Origin: Bolinopsis microptera
Taxonomy: Eukaryota; Ctenophora; Tentaculata; Lobata; Bolinopsidae
Length of the DNA: 64,000 bases
NCBI RefSeq assembly: GCF_026151205.1
Contig: NC_087080.1
Span: 11,021,837 to 11,085,836, forward strand
Reading direction: 5' to 3'
Of the stretch, positions 1-11,739 are shown piece after piece (positions within the stretch are counted from its first letter, which is position 1; each line of letters begins with the position of its first letter). The translations under genes were made by a program, and so were the position numbers. The notes below the pieces were generated by a model. It searched no databases, was not told the DNA's origin, and saw nothing but the letters and a program-made list of their open reading frames with translations.

Positions 1-3000
1 GTAATCTGGATAAGAAATCACAGTTTGCATGTTGCTTTGTTGACCGGTACTCGATTGTATAATCATATTCTGATAGGAATAATGACCATCGGTTTACTCT
101 ACTTGAAGCCATCTGTGGAAGTCTGTTCTTTCCAAAGATATAAGTGAGCGGTCTGTGGTCGGTGATCAGCTTAAACTTCCGTCCATACAAGTATATGTTG
201 AACTTCTTGATCCCCCATACAATCGCTAACGCTTCTCTATCAATTTGAGCATAATTTCGCTCTGCTGACGATAAAGTCCTAGAAGCATACTCTATTGGAC
301 GTTCCTCCCCTGAAGGTAGTACATGGCTCAGCACTGCGCCCAATCCAACACTAGATGCGTCTGTGTCGAGTTTTAGCTCCAACTCCGGCTGATAATAAGT
401 CAAAACTCGATCTGATCCTAGCATCTCAATCAACTTGTCAAAAGACTTCTGTTCCGTCTTTGTCCACTTCCAAGACACATCTTTGCTCCTCAATCTATCT
501 AGTGGTGCAACTACTGTTGATAGATCTGGTAGAAATCGTCGATAATAGTTAACTGCTCCAAGAAAACTGACTAGCTCCTCCGTGTTCGTTGGAACTTTAG
601 ATGCTTGTAAGTCTTTCACCTTACTCTGCACAGTTCTAATACCGTCCTTCGATATAACGTGACCCAAGTAAACAACTTGTTCTTTCTCGAACTGGCTCTT
701 CTCACGGTTGCATTTAAACCCTTTCTTCTCCAAGATTTGTATCACACGGTTCAAGTTTTCCAGGTGTTCCTGCTTTGTTCTCCCAGACACGATGATGTCA
801 TCAATCCGACATGCAGTCATCGGTATTCCCTTGAGAGCTTCATCCACTACTTCCTGAAAAATAGCACCCGAGCTTGATACGCCATAAGGTAAACGATTCC
901 ACCGGTAGAGTCCAAAAGGTGTGTTTAACGTCGTCAATGTCTTATCTGCTTCCCTCAGCTCGAGATTGTTGTACGCTTTGGCTATATCCACCACGGTAAA
1001 CACAACACCTCCTCTGACTGCATGAAGACATTCCTCTAACGAAGGAATAGGATACTGCTTCACTGCGAGACACTTGTTAACTGTTGACTTGTAATCACCA
1101 CAGATCCTTATCTTTTGCTTTGTGGTAACCACAACAATGGGCGTTGCCCATTCAGAACTTTCCACACTCTTTAAGATTCCGTCTTCTACCATTCTTTGGA
1201 GTTCTTCTTTCACCTTGTCTTTTATAGCAAACGGTAACATCCGAGCTTTCAACGATATAGGTGTAGCGTCGTCTTTGATCCTCAGTTGAGCTTTGAATCC
1301 TTCTACAAGTCCCAGACCACTAGTGAACACTTCACTCTGTTTCAACTGGTCCAGAGTTCTGAATAGAACTGTAGCTGCAGGTTGATTCTTTGTCTTTGTT
1401 CTTCTTTCTTTATCCTCGATGAGTCTTACATCGAGTCTCTGATCTCCCTTGGTATTCCTACCAAAGTCTTTGACTCCCTTAGCATCCTCGCTAGGGTCTT
1501 TAACACGAACAACAGACTTCTCGCTCACACTGCACAACACATCAGGCTGCTTAGTCTCACCATGCGACAAAACACTGTCACACTTTACGGACACACGCTC
1601 CTGCGACATCAACACAGACTTACGGTCCAAACTGACTGACTCGTCCATGGTCTCACCATGCGACACCTCACTGCCACACTCAACAGACACACGATCCTGC
1701 AACACGGACTCACGGTCTAGACCAACTGACTCAACCTCTCGCACAACATACTGACACAAACTACTCTTACCCTCAGCGTTGAATCTTTCCAGTATCTCTT
1801 TCAACCAACTCTTACCCAGGAATGCTGTTATCCAGTTCCATCCAAACAAAGCCGGAAAGTTCCCTTTGACAATCACTAAGTCTAAACCAGGGATTCTCTT
1901 TCCTTTGAATGTCACATTAACAGTAGCCTTTCCCTTAGCTTCCTCGGACTGACCGTTAGCTACTTTAAGAAGCTGATGATGCGGAGACAACACACAAGAC
2001 AAACCTGACTGTACAAACCAACGTTCCGAACACAAAGCAACACTGGAACCTGTGTCAAACTCCATAGATACATTGACAGACTTACGAACATCACCTAAAT
2101 CTAACTTAACAGAAACTCTAGGTTTCGGATTAGAATCAACTCGGTTAATAGAATCAACTATATGAATTGAATTAGGTTCCCAATTTGCAATATTACTATC
2201 GTTATCAAAATCAGTATCTACATGATCAACTTGTTGCACATGATTTACACAATTCTTCTTAATGTGTCCCATGCTTTTGCATTTAAAACATCTCGTTTTG
2301 CAATCTTTAAATATGTGTCCCGGCAATTTGCACTTGTTGCAAATTATATTTGACTTAGGTTTACCAGGCTTCTTACCTTTACCTTGCTGCTTGCCAGAAT
2401 AGTCCCCTGCTGGTTTCCTCCACTTGTTAACACGATTCACACCAGCTGCACCGGACGTAGACGGCGTCACCGCATCCTTACCAACAATCTGAGTCTCCCT
2501 CTTTGAACGCTCTTTAGTAACAATTTTCTCTACAGCAGTAATAAAAGTGAGCGTTTCCCAGTCCTCAGCTAACAACATGTCCCGAAAATCATCGCAAAAC
2601 AATCCAGAAATAAACTGTTCAAGACATCTTGTGTTGAACACATTACCAGTGAAGTTACTCCGTTGCGCACAAGATTTTAATCTTGAAACATAAGCTTGCA
2701 CTGATTCATTGTTTCCTTGCTTCATACGACTGAATGTAAAACGTTCGGTTGGCACTGTTGGCTTTGGACAGAAATGATCTCTCACTAACTGTTTCAGTTC
2801 TGTGTAGGGAATTTGCACTAACTGACGTGGATACACAACGTTTTTCATATCGGCATAGACTGATGGCTCCAACGCTGTCAAAAACTGTTTGCGTTTCTTC
2901 AGTTCACATGCATTATACAACCCTGTTTGAGTATTGAACGATTCGTCATTTGCAAAATTCTCTCTTACCGGTAACTCCTCGATATAGTCTTCTCTGAGGC

Positions 3001-3080
3001 TCACCCATAACTCGAATTGTTCACTAAACTCATCAAAATCTGATCCGCCGTTGTAAGTCCGTTTATAGCTCGTCGCCATT
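1..3080 (-). CDS. gag-pol polyprotein of the Ty3/gypsy fossil, partial
   Basis: The minus-strand frame opens with an ATG at 3080 (MATSYKRTYNGG). A gag-like region is followed by zinc knuckles of the CxxCxxxGHxxxxC type around 2370-2250, a retropepsin DTGSS motif near 2060, Ty3-type reverse transcriptase signatures (PYG, RIDD) around 890-800, and an RNase H stretch with LDTDAS near 350. This order is that of Ty3/gypsy elements whose gag and pol share one frame. It would encode the proteins needed for reverse transcription inside a gag particle. The C-terminal integrase is off the window. Treated as a fossil; its activity is not assessed. Confidence 0.8.
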
Positions 3081-3126
3081 TTTATATACTGTATCTGACA
3101 AATGAAACCCACTGATTCTTGTACCA

Positions 3127-3524
3127 ACTATGGTCATAGGAGACTAAGGAATATATACATTAGTAAATAAGTTACATAATAATACATAATAAATTACCAT
3201 ATATAACAACGGTCGACACGTATAATACCTCTCTTGGAACCTATTTGTACATGTTCAAAGCATGAAACCCGAAGGTGAGTTGTAGACTTATTCTAATATT
3301 CTCGTAATATCTCACTGCTTCCCTAATTACCCCCAACTTGAGCTGAGTGCTTGTGAACCACATCAAAACCCTGATTTATCATACACGACGATTATTCGCA
3401 CAAGTTGTCTTTCCCTCAAACAGCAAACTGTGCAGTAAATCGTGGTGTTACTGTACATGGTTTGCCTGGTGAATACCATGATTACAATAATTAGTTATGA
3501 TAAAAAGTCTTGTAACCCTTAACA
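3127..3524 (-). repeat. Probable 5' LTR of the Ty3/gypsy fossil
   Basis: About 400 bases lie between the primer-binding-like stretch and a TGTTAAGGGTTAC start (minus-strand reading). They carry no ORF and have the place and size expected of an LTR. The second LTR is off the window, so both ends are estimates. Confidence 0.5.
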
Positions 3525-3706
3525 CATTACGCCCACTTTGCAGTTGACGAACAGAGAAAAAAATCATATCTTGGGATATGCCGATATTGATCGATACATC
3601 TGTTGATCTTTGAATAAGAGGTGAGAATTAATTTTAAATATATCGAATTTGTACTTACTTTGTTACTTTGTTACTTTGTTAGGCTTCATAGAATCCTCTA
3701 TCGGGC

Positions 3707-3845
3707 CATCGAAAAAGTCGACCTCCCGGACAGTATAGAAACTGTTTTATCACCACTCCAATCCAGCAAGTATCCAGGATACTTGCTGGATTGGAGTGGT
3801 GATAAAACAGTTTCTATACTGTCCGGGAGGTCGACTTTTTCGATG
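3707..3845. repeat. Perfect 139-base palindrome
   Basis: Two 69-base arms are exact reverse complements about a single central base at 3776. The right arm runs directly out of the 3' end of a LINE coding region (FPDEPPAPG reading on the minus strand), so the palindrome looks like a fold-back copy of the LINE tail. The lack of a spacer and the perfect arms imply recent origin or gene-conversion-like repair. Confidence 0.9.
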
Positions 3846-4860
3846 ATACTATCCTGGAGCTGGAGGCTCGTCCGGAAATGATTTGACAAAGTTGGCAAAA
3901 GTTCGTTAAAGTTGCTTTGAATTCCATAGGATCCTCGATGGTGTGCATATGTGTTGGGATTACATTCCATAATCGAGGTCCAGTGACTGCAAAGTTGTCA
4001 TGTAGTGCTTGATTAAGTTGACTGCTGGACTTAGCTATACTGGGCACAACTGCTTTTTGACCATGTCTGAGAGTGACCGAGAACTGGATACCAATATCAT
4101 TAAGGCACTTGCAATGCAGAACTTTCCACATGTTGATGATTAAATACCGTTCTCCTCTTCTTTGCAATGACATCAGAATATCTAGGGCCTTTAATCTCTG
4201 CCAGTAGTTGAGGTGCTGGGTGCCATATGAATCCCTTCTAGCTGTTGGATTTCCTTGTTCTTAGAGCAATTCTACAGAGGACAGCAATACTCTAAATGAC
4301 TTCTAACGAGAGACTTGTATAAAGTCATCATGGTGGCTTTCTCTCTCGTTTTGAACGCACTTAGCACCCAAGAAGCAACATTTCCTGCACGTTCAGCTAT
4401 CCTGTTGACGTGTGGGGTCCAGGATTGAAAAGTGGAGTGGTCCGTGATTTCCTCGGATGAGGACATCTGTGACGCAACCAAGTCCTCCTTGGGTTGCTGA
4501 GATTCGGGATCTGATTCGTTCACAGTACTATCATGCCGGCCCTTCGATTTCCGTGGTTTTATAGGATTACTTGATTCCTTGCATGGTTTACACAACCAAA
4601 CATAACTAGAAAGAACAGTAGCACTAGTCAAAACATCGTGGAAACTCGTAACAGCAGAACAGTTGTGTGATCCCCGAAAACACATATGACAGTGAAAACA
4701 GGTTTCTGATCGGCTTCAAACTCAACAATGTACGTTTCGTTACATTCCAAGCATTCTGATGGCAGTAACGCACGGGGCTCAAATTAAATTCTGTTGATAA
4801 GACTGTCCTTTGTATACAGTTTGTTCCCGTCTGAGTCAGCTCAATCAATGTTCAAAAACT
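3846..4860 (-). mobile_element. CR1/L2-like LINE, internally deleted copy
   Basis: On the minus strand, about 4850-4450 reads as a Cys/His-rich ORF1-like segment (CFHCHMCFRGSH, then WLCKPCKE), like the PHD-type finger of CR1-group ORF1 proteins. It runs directly into the C-terminal part of a LINE reverse transcriptase at about 4445-3850. That part shows TPHVNRIAERAGNVASWVLS, REKATMMTLYKSLVRSHLEYCCPLW and, further on, ALHDNFAVTGPRLWNVIP. The endonuclease and the catalytic palm are missing, so this is a deletion derivative and not a simple 5' truncation. The RT tail also changes frame near 4270 and near 3880. The element cannot be autonomous. Confidence 0.65.
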
Positions 4861-5968
4861 ATGCACACGGTTCCAACATGTAAGTATCCCAGGCCCGGCT
4901 ATGCCAAGTTAAAATCTATATTAAATCACGGCACTTAATAGTATTAAGCCACAATAATCCAGATGGAACCTAAAGTTACATTTAAGCCCCACTCTCATCC
5001 AGCTCCCACTCTGGTAATTAATGTTTTGGCAACCCCGCACGGTACGCTATGATATTACATATTGCACCAGTCCAGCGGAGTGCCATGAAGCTTCTTAAAT
5101 CATCCCCAGTGCAAGCCCCAATTACCAGCAGTATTAGGGAAGCCGACTCGAGCCCGATACTAATTTATCCTAACCAATCAGATACGCTAACAGCCCTCTT
5201 AGAAATTTTGATTAAAAAGATTTTATAAAGAAATTTCCTGGACAACAGGGCGAGCCCCTGTTGCCATTTCCGAGCACAAATCCACTAAAAGATTTCAACA
5301 CAATTATAAGGCTTCGGAAGTCTGGGATCAATGGATTCCTGAGCTCCACGGGATAAGAGATTTTTGATTCGGTAGCCCCCCGGACAATTTTAGTTTGGAG
5401 GAGATTATTCACCTCACCATGGCCGTAGAACGGCTGTCATGTAGGACTATTGAGCGGTGGACTGTTGAGCGGTGGACTGTAGGCCGGTGAAGGTCGGAAG
5501 TAGGACTGTAGAGCGGCCCTCCCTTATAGATCCCATAACATGAGGACTCTAGAGCGGTACCCTCCTATAACATGAGGACTCTATTATAGCGGTTGACAAT
5601 TTGAAGATTGAACACTCAACGAAGCTAAGTTATACATTGTAACTCGTGATTGATTATGGTCATGACATTCTAGGATGATAACTTTATTAAAAAGTCATGG
5701 AGTTAATGAACATTTTCACTTACTTATTATAAATATTTCATTACTAATATTTATAATAATTATAGTGCAACTTAATTTAAGATTATTGTAACGCTTCCTC
5801 GTTCCAGTTTTGGTAACTCAGCCAATCCCTAGCTGGAACCTTTTAACCGTCTTGGTGCTGATTCATCATGATCCAATCCTGACCTCTCCCTTCTCATCGA
5901 CTCAACTTCACATCAGGTTATGTACCCTTTCTTTATTTTATAATCAACTTCTAATTAGCTCTTAGATA
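4861..5968. other. Anonymous AT-rich region with degenerate repeats
   Basis: No convincing gene is seen. At about 5435-5600 a short phrase of the type GGACTnTnGAGCGGT recurs several times with drift, followed by two copies of a CCCATAACATGAGGACTCTA-like phrase. A 66-codon open stretch at 5212-5412 on the minus strand has no recognisable motif and is not called as a gene. Confidence 0.4.
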
Positions 5969-6262
5969 ATGCTTTTAAGCAAACTAGATATCCCAATCAA
6001 TGTGAATGACCATCATAGTATTTCTCTAACCGATAGCCCAAGGCATAAAAGGCGGCCCTCACACAACATATCAAGATTAAAAGCAGATATTGACTTGACA
6101 TTTGCTAAACTCTTTGCAGAGTGGTCAAAAACTGAAATGACACGTTTCACAATTTCGTTACTTCCTGTACGGAGAAGCAGGTTCCCAATAGCCAGTTCAT
6201 TAGAGTTATCGCCTGACATTGTACACTTCTTGTACAGTTACACACGTTGTACACAAGGTTAG
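5969..6262. other. Open stretch on both strands, possible exon
   Basis: A 97-codon plus-strand stretch is preceded by an acceptor-like TTAGCTCTTAG and followed by a donor-like CAAG-GTTAGC. The minus strand across 6219-6013 is also open and has a plausible acceptor (GTACAATGTCAG) just upstream. I recognise neither peptide. The minus reading (NELAIGNLLLRTGSNEIVKR) has the more protein-like composition. It may be one exon of a split host gene or chance openness; I cannot decide the strand. Confidence 0.2.
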
Positions 6263-6565
6263 CACAGAGTAATACCGTTTTATCAATAGAGATAAGAGAG
6301 CTGCGGAATGTACAACCAAAGCAATTAGCAATAAGGAAATAAAATTGTAGGGTTTAATTTTATTATGAGGTCCTATTATACATCATATAACGGGTTCGAA
6401 ATGATACCACCATACCCACATAGGTCCAAATATCAGAACAAGTCAGTTTACACGGCCACAAAGACTTTCCAATAAGACAGTACCAGTCCTGCTTGAGTTT
6501 ATCAGCTTTATATCAGATTTGTCATAGTTTGTTGGTCAGCTGCTGTCAGAATCAAGTTCACGATC
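6263..6565. other. No gene seen
   Basis: AT-rich anonymous sequence between the possible exon and the RTE endonuclease fragment. No motif or repeat is recognised. Confidence 0.4.
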
Positions 6566-7440
6566 AAGTTCACGATCTGTGATCCGATCCAATACTGTGG
6601 AAACTACCATATGCTTCGGAGTTCTTGACGGAGTTCCGCCATTTCTTCCGGCAAATGATGAAGTCGATTTGAGATTTACTTTGACTCATATCTGAGAGAT
6701 ATGTCCAGAGTTTACCTCTTCGCTTCTGAAATCTGGTGTTTGTGATTTCTAGCTGTCGCTCCAACAGCATATCCTCTAGCAGTCTACCATTTCGGTTTGC
6801 TGGACCCTTGTGGAAGGATGTCCAGTTTCCTGATGATGAGACATGCGCATTGAGGTCTCCTACAACGAATAGTAAGTTGTGGGCTGGTATCTGGTCGATG
6901 GCACCACCAAGGCTGTCGTAGTAGTTTTCTGCTTCGTCGACAGTCGCCCCCTCTGTCGGGCTATAAGTCACAATAACAGTTGTGACCGGGTTCCCTGCAA
7001 AGTTGGCTACCATCGTCCTTCTGTCATGTGAGTATAATCGATGAGTTGAATACTGTCTTTTTGTCCAAGGCAATACCAACCCCACCAGCAGCCGCCCCAT
7101 TGCTGGTTCTCCATGCCGAAGTTGTTATGAGGTGAGAGCTGCCCAGATCTTGATACTCGATTTCAGTGCTATGTACTACCCGATGCTCCTGAATGCCCAA
7201 AATATGTACGCCACTATCCCTCATGCATACACCCAGCTCATCCCTCTTGTATTGTTCTCTTATTGTTCGTACATTAAGAGTTCCTACAAGAATTTCCTTC
7301 TGGCCACGTAGTAGTAGGGTACCAGCCTTTGAAAGAGTTGGAGCAGGAGATTTGGGTGTGACCCGCCGGTCGAGAGATTAAGGTGTGTGCCCGAGATAAA
7401 TACCCCACACACCATGTGTTGAGTCTACGGCGGCGCCCGC
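6566..7440 (-). mobile_element. RTE-type LINE, endonuclease-only fragment
   Basis: Minus-strand readings give the start of an APE-type endonuclease (EILVGTLNVRTIREQYKRDE, then LGIQEHRVVH) and, after a frame change near 7060, the rest of it: YSPTEGATVDEAE, VVGDLNAH, RNGRLLEDMLLERQLEITNT, SQIDFIICRKKW, IGSDHRS. The same order and spacing occur in the RTE element at 22.9-26.4 kb. The fragment stops right after the SDH motif and has no reverse transcriptase. LINE copies normally lose their 5' part, so loss of everything 3' of the endonuclease points to later deletion or rearrangement. The frame change shows it is dead. Confidence 0.8.
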
Positions 7441-7610
7441 CGCCCGGCCAATAGGCAGGTCACAAATTGTTTTGCCAGACTTGTATAACCGCATCATAGT
7501 ACTCAAGCGAACAACCATCCCCCTGTTCGCTAGGGCCGTTACTGCAGAAAGCCTCACGTCTAAAACAATTGATCATTTGTCGCTCCTGATCCTAGAGCAT
7601 CCTTGTCTCG

Positions 7611-7952
7611 TTACTTGTCACATGCACCTTTTTTAAAGAGGAACTGTATGGTGATATACAGTAAGAAAATCTGTAGTAGATTTTCAAAGGCGACTGATAA
7701 TATTGCGGACGCCACACCAGCACTATGACAACCATACCATAATCCAACATTCCCATACTTGTCCGAGCAGTTTATCAGAGAAACAGGTAACATTGCACAG
7801 TTATAGTGTGTGTCACTGATAAAATCAGTAATATTTACGGCAGATGCCAGATCCTGTAATAAAACGGAATCATAGCATTTGTTTTGATAGATTACATCGG
7901 CTACACTGAAATTTGCTTCGCACACACCATGACACACATTTGTACATTCCAT
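7611..7952 (-). CDS. Small putative membrane protein or last exon, unknown
   Basis: A 113-codon minus-strand frame starts at an ATG (MECTNVCHGVC) and ends at TAA. It has eight cysteines spread over the first 80 or so residues, N-glycosylation-type sites (NFS, NIT, NCS), a hydrophobic segment near the C-terminus (SVAFENLLQIFLLYITIQF) and a short basic tail (KKGACDK). This is the layout of a type I membrane protein with a lumenal or extracellular N-terminal part. No signal peptide is visible. An acceptor-like CAAATTTCAG lies inside at about 7905, so it could be the last exon of a split gene. The family is not recognised. Confidence 0.35.
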   Translation of the reverse strand: MECTNVCHGVCEANFSVADVIYQNKCYDSVLLQDLASAVNITDFISDTHYNCAMLPVSLINCSDKYGNVGLWYGCHSAGVASAILSVAFENLLQIFLLYITIQFLFKKGACDK

Positions 7953-9190
7953 TGATTGATAGATACTCGCTTAACTCGCACGTGTGCGCGGCTCTGAACA
8001 CGTCACAATTATTTGGCAAATATCATATTAGAGACACACCGAATTATAGACCAAAATGTGGCAAAGTTTCATATATAAATCACACTTCCTTCAGCATTTG
8101 GTATAAAATTTGAGTGCGCATTTTAGGAATTTCGAGATTTTTCTCAGTGTATAATACGTTGCGTGAATTGTCGAGTTGTACTGATACAGACAGATCCGTC
8201 TTAAAAATTCGATCTGCCGACACACAAAGCTTACAAAAGATTTTTGACGTGTTTGAGTTCCATCAGGTGCCCTTTATGGCTGACCAACTTTTCCAAACTT
8301 TTCCACTTGTCTCTAGGCCACTTTTTGCCACTTTACCACTTTTCTTGCTTGTCGAATATCTTTAGTTGTGAACATGTTAAAAGGTTGCAGATTAATCGAG
8401 AGTGTTCATATTATCAGGAAGACAATTTTACGTCTGATAATCAGTTAATTGGATAATTATCAATTAGCTAATTAGCAAAAAATCTAAAAACTTTTTGACT
8501 CAAAATGAGTGGAATAGCTTAAAACACGGAGAAAAGTAGTTTTTAGTAATCAATTACTAAGTCAAAAGGGCTGAAACTGAAAAATGTTAACCACAGGATA
8601 TTACTATTAGAGTTTCATAATTAATTACAGTACATCCTTATCGATTCTCACAGAAACTGCACCAAAGGCACATTTAAGATCGAACCGATAGCCTGCTGTG
8701 CTATTAATGCTTTAATGCTTTTCATACAAGGTTACAACAAAGTCTTCATGTTATGTATCCTCAATAAATGTAATAGTAGTGTTGTAATTATCATTTTATT
8801 GATTTCAATGATGAATCAGTGGAGTTAAGATAATCGCATAATATGTATTTTTAAAAACCTCTCTGTACCGTCAATTGTGTTAATCTGAACCGGCTTACCT
8901 GGATTACCATCTACATCTTCTTTTCCTCAACAATGAACAATCAGACCGAGTTGTGCAAGAAATGTGATTTATCATAGCTCATAATAATTACATCACCCAT
9001 GCGATATGAGTCATATCGCATTTGGTGGGTGATGTAAATAATATCGAGCTGTTTTCGATCACACTATCACAATAAGACACAATAGCATGCAAGTCATCCC
9101 ACATAGTCATATCTGGGATATCATTACAGCCATTAAAATCCCAAACAATGTTTTTTACGCTAAATATATAAACTACATAATAAAGAATGG
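7953..9190. other. Anonymous region with one hairpin
   Basis: No gene is recognised. At about 8987-9042 a near-palindrome pairs ACATCACCCA...ATGCGATATGA with its complement. A stretch near 8700-8810 (TCAATAAATGTAATA followed by TAGTGTTGTAATTA) recurs near 32810-32845. Confidence 0.4.
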
Positions 9191-9285
9191 CTATGCTATA
9201 ATATACACCAGATACACAACATTTTACTAGCTCTAATATTGTTCAGATACACCAGACTTTATTAGTATTTATATTGTTACGATAC

Positions 9286-11512
9286 TTACTTACTTACTTA
9301 CTTACTTGATAAGGTCTCCTCAATCATTCGAGTGGCCTGCACCAAGGAATTGCCGCTTATGTCGTATCATCTCTCTCCAGTGCTTGCGATTTCCTGCCAA
9401 CTCTCGGACCTTATCAAATACAATGTCTGAATCTCTTGTAAAGGTTCGCCAATTCTTTCTTGGCCGCCCACGTGATCTTCGGCCGTGAGCAGGTGTCCAG
9501 TCAAGTAGATACTTTGATAGCCTGGTGTCCGGCATTCTAGAAACATGTCCAAACCAGCAAAGACGGTTGGCACTGATGTAGGTTATAACCGGGTTTATTC
9601 TTGCCCGCTACAACACTTGAACATTGCTCGTCTGGTGGAACCACTTAATTCGAAGGATTCTCCTCAAACAGTTTTGATGGAAAACTTTGAAGCGATGTAG
9701 TTGCTTTGAAGTAGTGTTCCAGACTTCGATCCATAAAGTAATATTGTTAGAACCGCTGCAACATATATCCGTATTTTGGTGTTATTTTGGATATTGCGAT
9801 TCTTCCAAATATTACCGAGCTCATTGAATGCTCCTGAGGCTTTCTGGATCCGTGCAGACAAGTCCCGGTCAATAGTCCCATCACTTGATATAATCGACCC
9901 AAGGTAAGTGAAGTTGCTTACTTGCTGGATAGCCGTGTCTCCTACTGTAATGTCCACCGTTGATGCTTCAATATACGGCCTCTGTGATGTATTCTTTCCG
10001 ATGGCCATAACCTCTGTTTTCTTCGCATTGATTCTGAGGCCAGCCTGAGCCGCATACTTGCATAAAAGATCAGTCGTCTCCTGGAGACCGTCCTTGTTGT
10101 TGTCCATGATAGCCAAATCATCTGCATAGTCAGTATCCAAGACGACTGTATCCTGATCAAAGCTGGTGGTAGCTCTCTGCAGTACTGCCCCGTGTGACAA
10201 CACTTTGTTATCCTCAGCCCGCTGCGCAGGCAGGTTGATGCAAACATTAAAGATAGGCGGACCCTGAATATCCCCCTGCCCAGAGCCAGATGTAACGTCA
10301 AACCAATCTGAGAGCTCACCGTTATGTCTGACAGCGCTGACGGTGCCGCAAAAGAATGCTTGCATTATGCGAATGTATTTACAAGGCAAGCCATAATGAC
10401 TGAAAGCTTTCCAGATAAACTCCCGATTAAGTGAATCGAATGCAGCTTTAAAGTCAACAAAATTTATGTACAGGGAGAGGTTAAACTCAATGCTGTTGTG
10501 AATAATAGTACGGAGTGAATAAATCTGATCAATGCAAGACCTGTTTTTCCTGAACCCGCACTGATTCTCTCGGAGCAGTTCTTCAAGCCCCGCATTCATC
10601 CGTCGCAACACTATTATCTGATAGAGTTTTGATGCCGTGGAGCGTAGGGTTATGCCCCTGTAGTTCGAGCAGAATGATGTATCACCCTTTTTCGGGACAA
10701 TAACAATGATACCCTTAACCCAATCCTCTGGCACATTCTCCGTCTCCCAAACACGTGCAAACAGTTTCTCAAGCCTGTCTAAAAGACCAGGAGCCCCATA
10801 CTTCAGCTGTTCGTTGGAAATTTCATCAATTCCAGGGCTCTTGTGATTCTTCAGACTCTTTAAAGCCCTAGAGATCTCTGTTCTGCTAGGGGGTAAATCA
10901 CTATCACTCAGATACGGAAAACATGGTGCGACCTCTAGACTGTCTAGGTCTGAAAGGTCCACGTCTCCTATCTGCGGCTTTAGTAGTTCAGCAAAGTGCT
11001 CACCCCATCGTTTTCGTTGAGCAGCTGGGTCAGAAATCAACTTCTCGGTTTTATCTCTGACAGCAGTTGACTTCCGACTCTTCTTGCCTGACAAGGACTT
11101 GATCATCTGCCAGACCTCCCTCTGCTGACCGTGTGAAGAAGCTGTTTCCAGATCGGCTGCAACCCGTAAAGCCCAGTTCTCATCATCCTTCTTGCAGCTC
11201 TTCTCAACACGCTTATTAGCAAGAGAATACTCAGATCTATTGAATCCATCACTTGGGCATTTCTGCTTTACCTTACTCCGCTCCGAGATAAGATCCTTTG
11301 TCTCTTGTGACAAGTGCTGCTTCTTCCTCCGGCGCGGGCGTTGACCAAAAAACCTCCAAAGAAACCTCCCTGATGCCCTCCTTGACCAACTCCCACTCTC
11401 CATCCAGACTCTCTTCCACCGGCAGACCACTGAATCGGTTATGCAGTGCGATGCAATACTCCTGCACCTTAGATTGGTCACGCAGATGCTCGATAGCTGG
11501 TGCTTTTCTATG
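9286..11512 (-). mobile_element. RTE-type LINE, 5'-truncated, with target duplication
   Basis: A minus-strand reverse transcriptase of the RTE group begins inside the region between endonuclease and RT and ends in a (TAAG)n tail, seen as CTTACTTACTTA on the plus strand from 9286. An 8-base direct repeat TACGATAC flanks it at 9278-9285 and 11513-11520, which fits target-primed insertion. The C-terminal part reads LLDWTPAHGRRSRGRPRKNW, as in other RTE proteins. The copy has lost its endonuclease. Confidence 0.85.
9320..11512 (-). pseudogene. RTE reverse transcriptase, frameshifted
   Basis: The main open part spans 11481-9664 (about 605 codons). It includes LKNHKSPGIDEISNEQLKYG, the fingers motif IVPKKGDTSFCSNYRGITL, motif A FVDFKAAFDSLNRE, a motif B region GSGQGDIQGPP and motif C YADDLAI near 10120. 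The N-terminal part (HNRFSGLPVEESLDGEWELV) lies in another frame up to about 11330, and the C-terminal part (GRRSRGRPRKNWRTFTRD) in another after about 9690. At least two frame changes therefore break it. The catalytic aspartates of motifs A and C are present. Confidence 0.8.
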
Positions 11513-11739
11513 TACGATACACCAGACTTTAATAGCTCTAACGTTGTTCACTATTCAGATACACTATTGTTGAGTTACACCAGACGTAGACGTCACTAGT
11601 TCTTATATTGTTAAGATACACCATACTTCACTAGTATTTATATTGTTACGATACACCAGACTTTAGTAGCTCTAACGTTGTTCACTGTTCAGATACACCA
11701 GAATAGCTCTAATATTATAGATATACTAGGAATAATACT

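Larger units (their letters stand above)
1..3524 (-). mobile_element. Ty3/gypsy LTR retrotransposon fossil, 5' part
   Basis: Read on the minus strand, the segment gives an LTR at about 3127-3524, a primer-binding-like stretch at about 3108-3126 and then a gag-pol frame running to the left window edge. Parts in order are gag, two zinc knuckles, an aspartic protease, reverse transcriptase and RNase H. The integrase and the second LTR lie outside the window. The copy looks largely whole in the part seen, which suggests a fairly young insertion. Its boundaries are estimates, because the partner LTR cannot be compared. Confidence 0.85.

Noticed and set aside
6013-6262. Firm call of a host exon
   Set aside because: Both strands are open and neither peptide is recognised, so only a low-confidence note is given.
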